30,702 bases of DNA from positions 1 through 30,702 of the forward strand of contig JADJES010000007.1 in the NCBI GenBank assembly GCA_016708955.1. The letters are read 5' to 3'. A program made the translations under genes and the position numbers. Of this stretch, positions 18,339 through 25,220 are shown piece after piece (the first letter of the stretch is position 1; each line of letters starts with the position of its first letter). The notes beneath the pieces are model-generated. The model searched no databases. It was not told the DNA's origin and saw nothing but the letters and a program-made list of their open reading frames with translations. The stretch is from Nitrosomonas sp. (GTDB lineage: Bacteria > Pseudomonadota > Gammaproteobacteria > Burkholderiales > Nitrosomonadaceae).

Positions 18339-19066
18339 TTCTTCCTCCAATTAAGATTATTTTTTCTTAACTGGAGTGTCCGGGTCTATTGGACCACATC
18401 ATCAAATTATGGCTCAAAGTGCCGGTCATCGGGGAGGATAAGGGCGGTACCAGGAGAAATGTGGGTGGCGGGAAAGCCAACAGTAAAGGCACGCCGCTGC
18501 TGGCGAATTGCTACCTGCATTTGCTTGACCGGATATGGGGAAAGCATCAACTACGCTGGAAACTGAAGGCGCGTATCGTCCGTTATGCGGACGATTTTGT
18601 TGTGCTGTGTGCGGGCAAAGTAGATGCGCCCTTGAATGCAGTGCGGCAAGTATTGGGCCGTCTTGATCTCACGTTGAACGAGGCCAAGACTTGCATCGTT
18701 GACGCCAGACCAGAGAGCTTCAACTTCTTGGGTTTTGCAATCAGGGTGAGCAAGGGATGGAAGTCGGGAAAAGTTATCCGCATGCCTGCCCGGCAGCGAA
18801 ATCTCTTGAGAAAATCAAACAGCGTATAACGCAATTGACCGCACGAGAGCGCACACCGATACCGCTGGAAGATATTGTCTGGAGCATGAACGTCACCCTT
18901 CTCGGGTGGGCGAACTACTTCCATTATCGCAATTCCAGCGTCATATTGGGAAAGGTGAAAACGCACGCAGAAGAGCGCTTGCGCATACACCTGATGAAGC
19001 GCCACAAGATCAAGGATCGCGGGATAGGCCTTGGCCGTTTCCCGAGCCAGCAGCTTTATACGAAAT

Positions 19067-20392
19067 CAGTAGTGTCCGGTTTAATTAGCTGTTGAAGCAA
19101 TAGAGTCCAGTATTTACAAGGATTCCAGAGAAATTATTTTGGTGCCGATTTGAAATCATATTTCGCAAACTCAGGTTCGAGTAGTCTCCAGAAGTTGAAC
19201 CCTCTGGAGGTGGTCTATGAACTTTGGAAAAACGCTGTTCGCACAACTCATGGAGTTTGTGCCATGGACGAGCTTCGCAAGAATCGTGGCGCGTCATGGC
19301 GGCGATTCGGGCGTGCGCAATCTGAGTTGTACCGAGCAATTCCGCGCCATGGCTTTTGCACAGTTGACCTACCGCGAGTCTGCGGGATATCCAAGCCTGT
19401 TTGCTGGCCAACCAGACGAAGCTGTACAGCATGGGTTTTCGCGCCAGTCAAACGTTCGACACTGGCCGACGCCAACGAAGCGCGCAACTGGCACATCTGG
19501 AAAGAGTTGGCGAGATGTTGATCCGGCGTGCGCGCAAACTGTATTGCAACGACAGCTTCGGTGTCGATCTGACCAATACGGTCTACGCATTGGATGCAAC
19601 GACTATAGACCTGTGCCTGTCGCTGTTTCCATGGGCGCCGTTTCGCACCAACAAAGCGGCGATCAAACTGCATGCCCTGCTGGATTTGCGCGGCAATATT
19701 CCGGCTTTCATTCACATCACGGATGGCAAGACCCACGAAGTCAAAGTACTGGATGCCTTGTCTTTCGAGGCAGGGGCTTTCTACGTGATGGATCGAGGTT
19801 ATCTGGATTTCGGTCGCCTATTCACGCTGCATCAGTCGGGCGCGTTTTTCGTAACTCGCGCCAAACGTGGAATGAACGCGCACAGGGTGTACTCGATGAA
19901 GGTCGATCGGAATACCGGCATCATCTGCGATCAGCGTATCGCGCTCGACGGTTTCTACATCTCGCAGGATTATCCCGAGCAACTAAGGCGCATTCGCTTC
20001 AAAGACCCGGAAACCGGCAAGACGTTGGTGTTCCTGACCAACAACACGACCCTGCCTGCACTGACGATTGCCGCACTGTACAAAAGCCGCTGGCAAGTCG
20101 AGTTGTTCTTCAAGTGGATCAAGCAACATCTTCGTATCAAACGTTTCATCGGCAACAGCGAGAATGCGGTGAAAACGCAAATCTGGTGTGCCGTTGCCGC
20201 TACGTGCTAATCGCCATTGTCAAAAAGGAACTTCAAATTGATGCCTCGCTCTACACTTTGCTACAGATTTTATCGGTCTCTATTTTGAGAAAAACCAGTT
20301 GCAACAAGCCTTACAAGGTGCCTCTTACATTCCAGAACAGTGCGGTGCCGCTAACCAACTAAATTTATTAAACTTTTAACAGGACACTACTG
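19067..20392 (+). mobile_element. IS4-family insertion sequence with 9-bp target duplication
   Basis: The ends are the 11-base inverted repeat CAGTAGTGTCC (19067-19077) and its complement GGACACTACTG (20382-20392), extending imperfectly inward through GTTTAA/GTTAAA. ATACGAAAT occurs directly on both sides (19058-19066 and 20393-20401), a perfect 9-base target duplication. Deleting the element and one repeat restores the intron maturase reading LYEIYGLYKVP. The length of 1326 bases and one transposase gene fit the IS4 family. Confidence 0.95.
19217..20379 (+). pseudogene. IS4-family transposase (DUF4372-type N-terminus), frameshifted
   Basis: Starts with MNFGKTLFAQLMEFVPWTSF after the GGAGG ribosome site, continues RIVARHGGDSGVRNLSCTEQ and FRAMAFAQLTYRES, then changes frame near 19380. 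The long middle piece (to 20210) has VYALDATTIDLCLSLFPWA with the first catalytic Asp, FYVMDRGYLDFGRLF with the second, and YKSRWQVELFFKWIKQHLRI with the YREK-type Glu region. After another change near 20195 it ends with IAIVKKELQIDASLYTLLQI and a probable native stop at 20377-20379. There are also compensating indels between 19445 and 19515. All catalytic parts are present, so the gene would be functional if four or so single-base lesions were corrected. Confidence 0.9.
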
Positions 20393-20470
20393 ATACGAAA
20401 TATGGGCTATACAAGGTTCCGACAACGGCAGGCTGGAAATCAGCGCATGCCTAGTGTGAAGAACATCGGA

Positions 20471-20503
20471 AAGCCGTGTGCGGGAAAACCGCATGCACGG
20501 TTT
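20471..20503 (+). ncRNA. Group II intron domain V
   Basis: AAGCCGTGTGCGG (20471-20483) pairs with CCGCATGCACGGTTT (20489-20503) across a GAAAA loop. Two unpaired bases on the 3' strand and the AGC near the base of the stem are the hallmarks of group II domain V, the catalytic core of the ribozyme. It lies 16 bases after the maturase stop, the normal position. Downstream (20504-20600) domain VI and the 3' splice site are expected but I could not fix them. Confidence 0.75.
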
Positions 20504-20710
20504 GATGAGGAAGGGCTGGTGAAGTTGACTATGGAATGGCTATTGAGGCACCGCCAAACGAAAGGGGCGGAAACAGATAAGCAACTCCTAATGGCGATCG
20601 AAAGCTAGTCCTTTACGCTACCTTTTAGAGAAAAAACCTATTGATCAATTGGTTAAAAATTAATAGGTGCAGATGGATACGCCAGAAAGTTATAATGAAA
20701 TGAATTTACT

Positions 20711-20735
20711 CAACTAAATTACCGGACACTAATGG
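20711..20735. repeat. Isolated copy of an IS terminal-repeat-like sequence upstream of amoC
   Basis: CAACTAAATTACCGGACACT followed by AATGG closely resembles the complement of the left end of the IS4 element at 19067 (CTAATTAAACCGGACACTAC followed by TG). No transposase accompanies it. It may be the scar of an excised or deleted element, or chance similarity in a short AT-rich stretch. Confidence 0.35.
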
Positions 20736-20991
20736 TAATATTTAATTAAATATTTGTTAGCTAGTTCTAATTAGTAGCATCAGTATCAGATGGATTTTGT
20801 AGGTTCGTTTTTAGGTGATTGGGTGAGATTCTGATACCAATTTTTCAGGTTTGCAATGAGTTAAATATGGATGTACTAACAGAGAATTTTATAAAATATT
20901 TGAGAAAGGTGTTTATTCCAATTAATCCTTGTGAATAAAGGGGAAAGTGTAGTTTAAGGTTGGGGATATCCTTGGGAAGGTAGGAGATTTT

Positions 20992-21030
20992 ATGACAAAT
21001 GACTTGACTTTAAACCCCAAGGTCGACTAG
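20992..21030 (+). CDS. Possible 12-residue leader peptide upstream of amoC
   Basis: ATG at 20992 follows TAGGAG by five bases, an excellent ribosome site nearly identical to the one before amoC. The peptide reads MTNDLTLNPKVD and stops at TAG 21028-21030, about 280 bases before amoC. The rest of the 20609-21312 gap holds no longer gene. It could be a translated leader with a regulatory role or a chance short frame. There is no run of one codon type that would suggest classical attenuation. Confidence 0.3.
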   Translation: MTNDLTLNPKVD

Positions 21031-21214
21031 CCTGAGAGGCGTAGCTAAATTGAGTGAAGGAAGTAGGGATAATTTAGCTGCCGAAATTTATCAGGCTGTT
21101 GATAGACGCATAGGAGACAGTCGCTAGAGGAAGGAATAGGCGGAAAAGGGCATTTATGCATGATAAATGAGCTTTTTAGCTTGTTTTTAACACAGTAGCG
21201 GTAACGCCGATGTT

Positions 21215-21243
21215 TTTTCAACGGTTTGTTAGAGCAGTATAAT
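21215..21243 (+). promoter_or_regulatory. Candidate sigma-70 promoter of amoC
   Basis: A perfect -10 TATAAT (21238-21243) lies 17 bases after TTTTCA (21215-21220), a weak -35. Transcription would start near 21250, about 60 bases before the amoC ATG at 21313. This is the best promoter match in the 700-base region ahead of amoC, which otherwise is AT-rich and gene-free. Confidence 0.45.
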
Positions 21244-21312
21244 TAGCATTAAAAGTGATAAGAAGTAGTAGGAACGGGAAGTAGTTTTGATTAACAGTTA
21301 GGAGATAGAAAC

Positions 21313-22118
21313 ATGGCAACAACTTATGGCACAACGAGCGAGTTCGAGCGCTAACTATGACATGTCGCTGTGGTACGACTCAAAGTACTACAAGATAGGA
21401 ATGCTCACCATGTTATTGGTAGCGATATTTTGGATCTGGTATCAAAGGACATTTGCATATTCACATGGCATGGACTCGATGGAACCGGAATTTGACAAAG
21501 TGTGGATGGGACTGTGGCGCGTACACATGACAATTATGCCGTTGTTTGCACTAGTGACCTGGGGCTGGATACTGAAGACCCGTGACACGAAAGAACAACT
21601 GGACAACCTTGATCCAAAGTTAGAGATCAAACGTTATTTCTACTGGATGATGTGGCTGGGTGTATATTTATTCGGTGTTTACTGGGGCGGAAGCTTCTTC
21701 ACCGAACAAGATGCATCGTGGCACAAGTGATTATACGTGACACCAGCTTCACGCCAAGTCACGTTGTGGTGTTTATGGATCATTCTCGATGTACATTGTA
21801 TGTGGCATAGCCTCATACCTGTACGCGATGACCCGTCTGCCACTGTATAGCCGCGGCACATCATTCCCGCTGGTTATGGCGATTGCAGGCCCGCTGATGA
21901 TTCTGCCAAACGTAGGACTGAACGAATGGGGTCATGCATTCTGGTTCATGGAAGAACTGTTCAGTGCGCCATTGCACTGGGGCTTTGTGATTCTGGGCTG
22001 GGCAGGCTTGTTCTCAGGTGGTATTGCAGCGCAAATTATCACCCGTTACTCCAACCTGACCGACGTCATCTGGAATAACCAAAGCAAAGAGATTCTGAAC
22101 AACCGGATAGTTCCTTAA
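21313..22118 (+). pseudogene. amoC: Ammonia monooxygenase subunit C, frameshifted at three sites
   Basis: Membrane subunit of the copper enzyme that oxidises ammonia to hydroxylamine. The start MATTYGTTS at 21313 follows TTAGGAGA. A two-base loss near 21340 moves the frame; the next piece (21326-21730) has YDMSLWYDSKYYKIGMLTML, AYSHGMDSMEPEFDKVWMGL and GVYWGGSFFTEQDASWHK. One base is missing at 21725-21727 and another at 21772-21774. Corrected, the sequence reads on as [40 protein letters not shown] and ends NQSKEILNNRIVP, about 269 residues, the normal Nitrosomonas AmoC length. Copper-ligand candidates by comparison with PmoC (Asp in EQD, His in SWH, His in PSH) are all encoded. The indels may be genuine or assembly errors. 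Followed by amoA after a hairpin. Confidence 0.92.
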
Positions 22119-22129
22119 TCTAGGCGAGA

Positions 22130-22164
22130 TTACCACTCCTGTCTCGATGGTGCGGGAATGGTAA
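22130..22164 (+). promoter_or_regulatory. Hairpin in the amoC-amoA intergenic region
   Basis: TTACCACTCC (22130-22139) can pair with GGAATGGTAA (22155-22164) with one mismatch, 12 bases after the amoC stop. There is no T-run after it, so it is more likely an mRNA processing or stability element, or a partial terminator that sets the ratio of amoC to amoAB message, than a full stop. Confidence 0.5.
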
Positions 22165-22293
22165 AGAGATTTAAGTTACTTGCAGTTATGGAAACGAATT
22201 GTAGGGCGACGGTAACTAGCAGCAAAGCAGTAGTAGAGGAATCGTCAAGTTTTCATAATTTAATATCACACGAAATGAAGAAGGGAGGGTCTA

Positions 22294-23117
22294 GTGAGTA
22301 GAACAGACGAAATTATAGCAGCGGCAAAGATGCCGCCAGAAGCAGTCAGGATGTCCAGATATATAGATGCAGTGTATTTTCCAATTCTCTGTATTCTTCT
22401 GGTTGGTACCTTTCACATGCATTTTATGCTACTGGCAGGGGACTGGGATTTTGGCTTGACTGGAAAGACCGTCAATGGTGGCCTGTTGTAACACCGATTG
22501 TAGGTATCATGTACTGTGCAGCACTGATGTATTACCTGTGGGTAAACTATCGCCTGCCATTTGGCGCGACACTCTGTATCGTATGCCTGTTAGTAGGTGA
22601 ATGGCTGACCCGTTACTGGGGCTTCTACTGGTGGTCACATTACCCAATCAACTTTGTATTGCCATCAACCATGATTCCTGGTGCGCTGATGTTAGATACA
22701 ATTTTGCTGTTGACGGGTAATTGGCTGATTACAGCATTGTTAGGCGGTGGATTCTGGGGATTGTTTTTCTATCCAGGCAACTGGCCGATATTTGGCCCAA
22801 CCCACTTACCGGTAGTAGTAGAAGGTGTATTACTGTCAGTAGCTGACTACACAGGGTTCCTGTATGTACGTACCGGTACACCGGAATATGTACGTTTAAT
22901 TGAACAAGGCTCACTGCGTACGTTCGGTGGACACACCACGGTGATTGCGGCCTTCTTTGGAGCGTTTGTATCCATGCTGATGTTCTGTGTATGGTGGTAC
23001 TTTGGCAAACTGTATTGCACCGCTTTCTACTATGTTAAAGGTGAAAGAGGACGTATCTCTATGAAGAACGACGTAACAGCTTTTGGTGAAAAAGGCTTTG
23101 CACAGGGGATCAAATAA
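22294..23117 (+). pseudogene. amoA: Ammonia monooxygenase subunit A, one frameshift
   Basis: Membrane subunit of ammonia monooxygenase and the standard marker gene of ammonia oxidisers. It starts at GTG 22294 after AAGGGAGGG. The first 65 codons give AAKMPPEAVRMSRYIDAVYF and HMHFMLLAGDWDF; then a T is missing from the run at 22449-22452 (family reading DWDFWLDWKDRQWWPVVTP). The remaining frame is open from there to TAA 23115-23117, with MYYLWVNYRLPFGATLCIVC, GEWLTRYWGFYWWSHYPINF, FYPGNWPIFGPTHLPVVVEG and RTFGGHTTVIAAFFGAFVSM. About 274 residues, the usual AmoA length, with several membrane helices. Its stop overlaps the amoB start by one base (TAATG), so translation is coupled. A single indel separates it from an intact gene. 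Confidence 0.94.
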
Positions 23118-24377
23118 TGAACATAAGAAGCATATTTAAACTGGGCGTATTAGGCCTGTATGGAGCAGCGATTGGAGCGGCATCGCTGGCGATGACGCTG
23201 ACGGTAGATGTTAAGACCGGCAGCGGCACACGGTGAACGCTCACAAGAACCGTTCTTACGTATGCGTAGTATTCAATGGTACGACTTGAGATGGCAACCA
23301 AAAGTTACCAAAGTCAATGACATTGCTACCATGACAGGAAAGTTTCACTTAGCAGAAGATTGGCCACGTGCAGTAGGTAAGCCAACCCGTGCATTTTTTA
23401 ACGTAGGTAGTCCTAGCCCGGTGTTTGTACGTTTAAGCACCAAGCTGAATGGCGAACCGACCTTCATATCAGGCCCGCTGGAAATTGGACGTGACTATGA
23501 ATTTGAGGTGAAACTGAAAGCAAGGATTCCAGGACGTCATCACATGCACGCGATGGTGAACATCAAGGATGCAGGTCCTATTGCAGGTCCAGCCTCTTGG
23601 ATGAACATCTCAGGAAGTTGGGATGACTTTACCAATCCAATCACCACACTGACAGGTAAAACCATTGATCTGGAGACCTTCAACTTCAGCAATGGTATAT
23701 TCTGGCACGTATTATGGTTAAGTTTGGGTTGCATCTGGATTGGCTATTTGTAGCGAAACCGATGTTCTTGCCACGTAGCCGTGTATTGTTGGCGTATGGT
23801 GACGAACTACTGACATCGCCAACGGACAGGAAGTTTGGACTTGTATTTGCGATCCTGACCTGTGCGATCGTATGGGAGGCTATCGTTATACAGAAAGCGT
23901 ACATCCTTACACAATACCGGATCCAAGCTGGTGAATCCAAAGTAGCACCAATGCCGATTGCACCGAACCCAGTTGCAATCAAAGTAACGCATGCTAACTA
24001 TGACGTACCAGGCCGCGCATTACGTGTGACCATGGAAATCACCAATAATGGAGACACTGAGGTCAACATCGGTGAGTTCACCACGGCAGGTGTGCGTTTT
24101 GTTAACAAATTGGGACAGCAACACCTGGATCCGGATTATCCAAGAGAACTGGTAGCCACTGGTTTGACCATGGATGACGACAAAGGAATTCAGCCTGGCG
24201 AAACCCGTGAAGTTAATATGGAAGCCAAAGATGCGTTGTGGGAAGTACAACGTTTGATGGCACTGTTGGGACCCAGAAAGCCGCTTTGGTGGCTTACTGA
24301 TGACTTGGGACCAAGAAGGCAATCGCTATATCAATAGTATTGCTGGCGCAGTTATCCCAGTCTTTACCAAACTATAA
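23117..24377 (+). pseudogene. amoB: Ammonia monooxygenase subunit B, frameshifted at about five sites
   Basis: Subunit with two periplasmic cupredoxin-like domains and membrane helices. It starts at ATG 23117 with a signal sequence (MNIRSIFKLGVLGLYGAAIG). An extra G at 23219-23220 breaks the frame just before the mature N-terminus AAHGERSQEP, whose His is a copper ligand in the PmoB relatives. GRHHMHAM near 23535-23555 supplies the other two histidines of that site. Further indels: a T missing at 23747-23749, a G missing at 23874-23876 compensated by an extra G at 23919-23920, and a lesion at 24268-24270. The corrected C-terminus reads SIAGAVIPVFTKL, stopping at 24375-24377. About 420 residues, the normal length. 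It overlaps amoA by one base and ends at a strong terminator. No amoE or amoD follows. Confidence 0.93.
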
Positions 24378-24395
24378 GTTAAGTAAAGCATCAAC

Positions 24396-24440
24396 ACCGG
24401 TACACCACTGTCGAAAGACAGCCGGTGTACCGGTTTTTTT
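24396..24440 (+). terminator. Rho-independent terminator of amoCAB
   Basis: ACCGGTACACC (24396-24406) pairs perfectly with GGTGTACCGGT (24424-24434), followed by seven T residues (24434-24440). The loop can itself fold as CTGTC-GAAA-GACAG, giving a long stacked hairpin. It lies 18 bases after the amoB stop. Confidence 0.92.
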
Positions 24441-24585
24441 ATCTCCTAGTTTCGGTATTTTTCTGATGCAATGTTTCTGCCCGCTCGGATTTGTTCACAT
24501 TAGCGCATAATTATAAATATGAAGCTAATACTCGTAGTTATGCTCGGGTAAAGCCGAAGTAAATCTTTCCTTCTCACTGTAAAAT

Positions 24586-24614
24586 TTGACACTAAACGTC
24601 GAAGCATTTTTTAT
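24586..24614 (+). promoter_or_regulatory. Candidate promoter of the rhodanese gene
   Basis: A perfect -35 TTGACA (24586-24591) is 17 bases ahead of TTTTAT (24609-24614), a fair -10. It would leave a leader of about 110 bases before the rhodanese ATG. The remaining part of the 24441-24729 gap shows no gene or repeat that I can support. Confidence 0.35.
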
Positions 24615-24732
24615 CAGCTTAATATTTTTGTGTACTTGCTATCGTTTTGACCGCATTGAAAGTATTTGGTACATTCCATTGGTCATTTCTGGTGTGCTAC
24701 ACTGCGCTGTCGAATAATAATAAGGGAGAATG

Positions 24733-25113
24733 ATGCAACACAATCCGGGGTTTTTACGGTTAGTGGAACAAGCAAAACAACGAGTAAAGGAATGTACTGT
24801 GTCTGATGTGCAGGCTCGATTGACGCGGGGAGAAAAATTTCACTTTATTGATGTTCGCGAAGATCATGAATTCTGGATTGATCATGCGGCTGGTGCTTGT
24901 CACCTTGGAAAAGGTATCATCGAACGCGACATTGAGAACGTGATACCTGATAAGCAAGCCGCCATTGTGCTGTATTGTGGCGGTGGATATCGTTCGGTTC
25001 TGGTGGCGGATGCATTGCAACAAATGGGCTATACCAATGTGGCATCGATGGAGGGGGGTATTAAAGCTTTACGTGATGCTGGCTTTCCGCTTGAAAAAGA
25101 TAAATCAATCTAG
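24733..25113 (+). CDS. Single-domain rhodanese-like protein
   Basis: A 126-residue cytoplasmic protein with one rhodanese (PF00581) fold: FHFIDVREDHEFWIDHAAGA, then the active-site loop YCGGGYRS with the persulfide-carrying Cys, and the end MGYTNVASMEGGIKALRDAG. Members move sulfane sulfur or bind anions; the acceptor is unknown. Two ATGs lie in tandem at 24730 and 24733; AAGGGAG at 24722-24728 is better spaced from the second. It is transcribed away from amoB, after the amo terminator, and converges with the permease gene. Its coding frame is intact, unlike the amo genes 350 bases upstream. Confidence 0.88.
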   Translation: MQHNPGFLRLVEQAKQRVKECTVSDVQARLTRGEKFHFIDVREDHEFWIDHAAGACHLGKGIIERDIENVIPDKQAAIVLYCGGGYRSVLVADALQQMGYTNVASMEGGIKALRDAGFPLEKDKSI

Positions 25114-25220
25114 AAACGATGTGACAATTTTGAACATAACACAGTCAATCTTATGTAAAATTTCAATGTTTTTTTTCACCAGAAACCAGTGAGTCTGACC
25201 CCTTTGATTTGCTAGGTAGT

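Larger units (their letters stand above)
14329..18398 (-). mobile_element. IS3-family insertion sequence, interrupted by nested IS elements
   Basis: The two ends are imperfect inverted repeats: 14331-14351 (TGGTCAAGTAAAACCGGACAC) and the complement of 18376-18396 agree at about 17 of 21 positions, and the repeat extends inward through CAGTTAAG. Reading from right to left, the element holds orfA (HTH, 18338-18059) and orfB (DDE integrase, 15090-14358). The last orfA codons are split: GTCTTCTTTG at 18059-18068 would rejoin CGAAAATG at 15091-15098 to give VFFAKM and a stop. About 2960 bases of foreign DNA lie between these points. No clear target duplication flanks the outer ends. The right end abuts a truncated group II intron gene. 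Confidence 0.8.
18399..20454 (+). pseudogene. ltrA: Group II intron reverse transcriptase/maturase (LtrA-like), 5'-truncated and split by an IS4 element
   Basis: The C-terminal two-thirds of a group II intron-encoded protein. It begins at the IS3 border with LWLKVPVIGEDKGGTRRN, VGGGKANSKGTPLLAN and YLHLLDRIW, has the polymerase catalytic motif YADD (KARIVRYADDFVVLC), FNFLGFAIRVSKG, and, after a one-base frame change near 18795, the maturase X domain with SLEKIKQRITQLTARERT and LGWANYFHYRNSS. An IS4-family element (19067-20392) interrupts the end; it resumes as YGLYKVPTTAGWKSAHA, stopping at 20452-20454. The motif usually read as GTPQGGVISPLLAN here lacks QGGVISP, a 21-base in-frame deletion that removes reverse-transcriptase motif 4. 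The 5' part of the gene and intron is missing. Confidence 0.88.

Noticed and set aside
20402..20608. 68-codon frame beginning MGYTRFRQRQ
   Set aside because: It overlaps the maturase end in another frame and translates through domain V and the intron 3' region, so it is most likely a translated ribozyme rather than a gene.
24441..24729. Possible amoE/amoD genes downstream of amoB
   Set aside because: No coding frame resembling either was found; the next gene is a rhodanese after a strong terminator.
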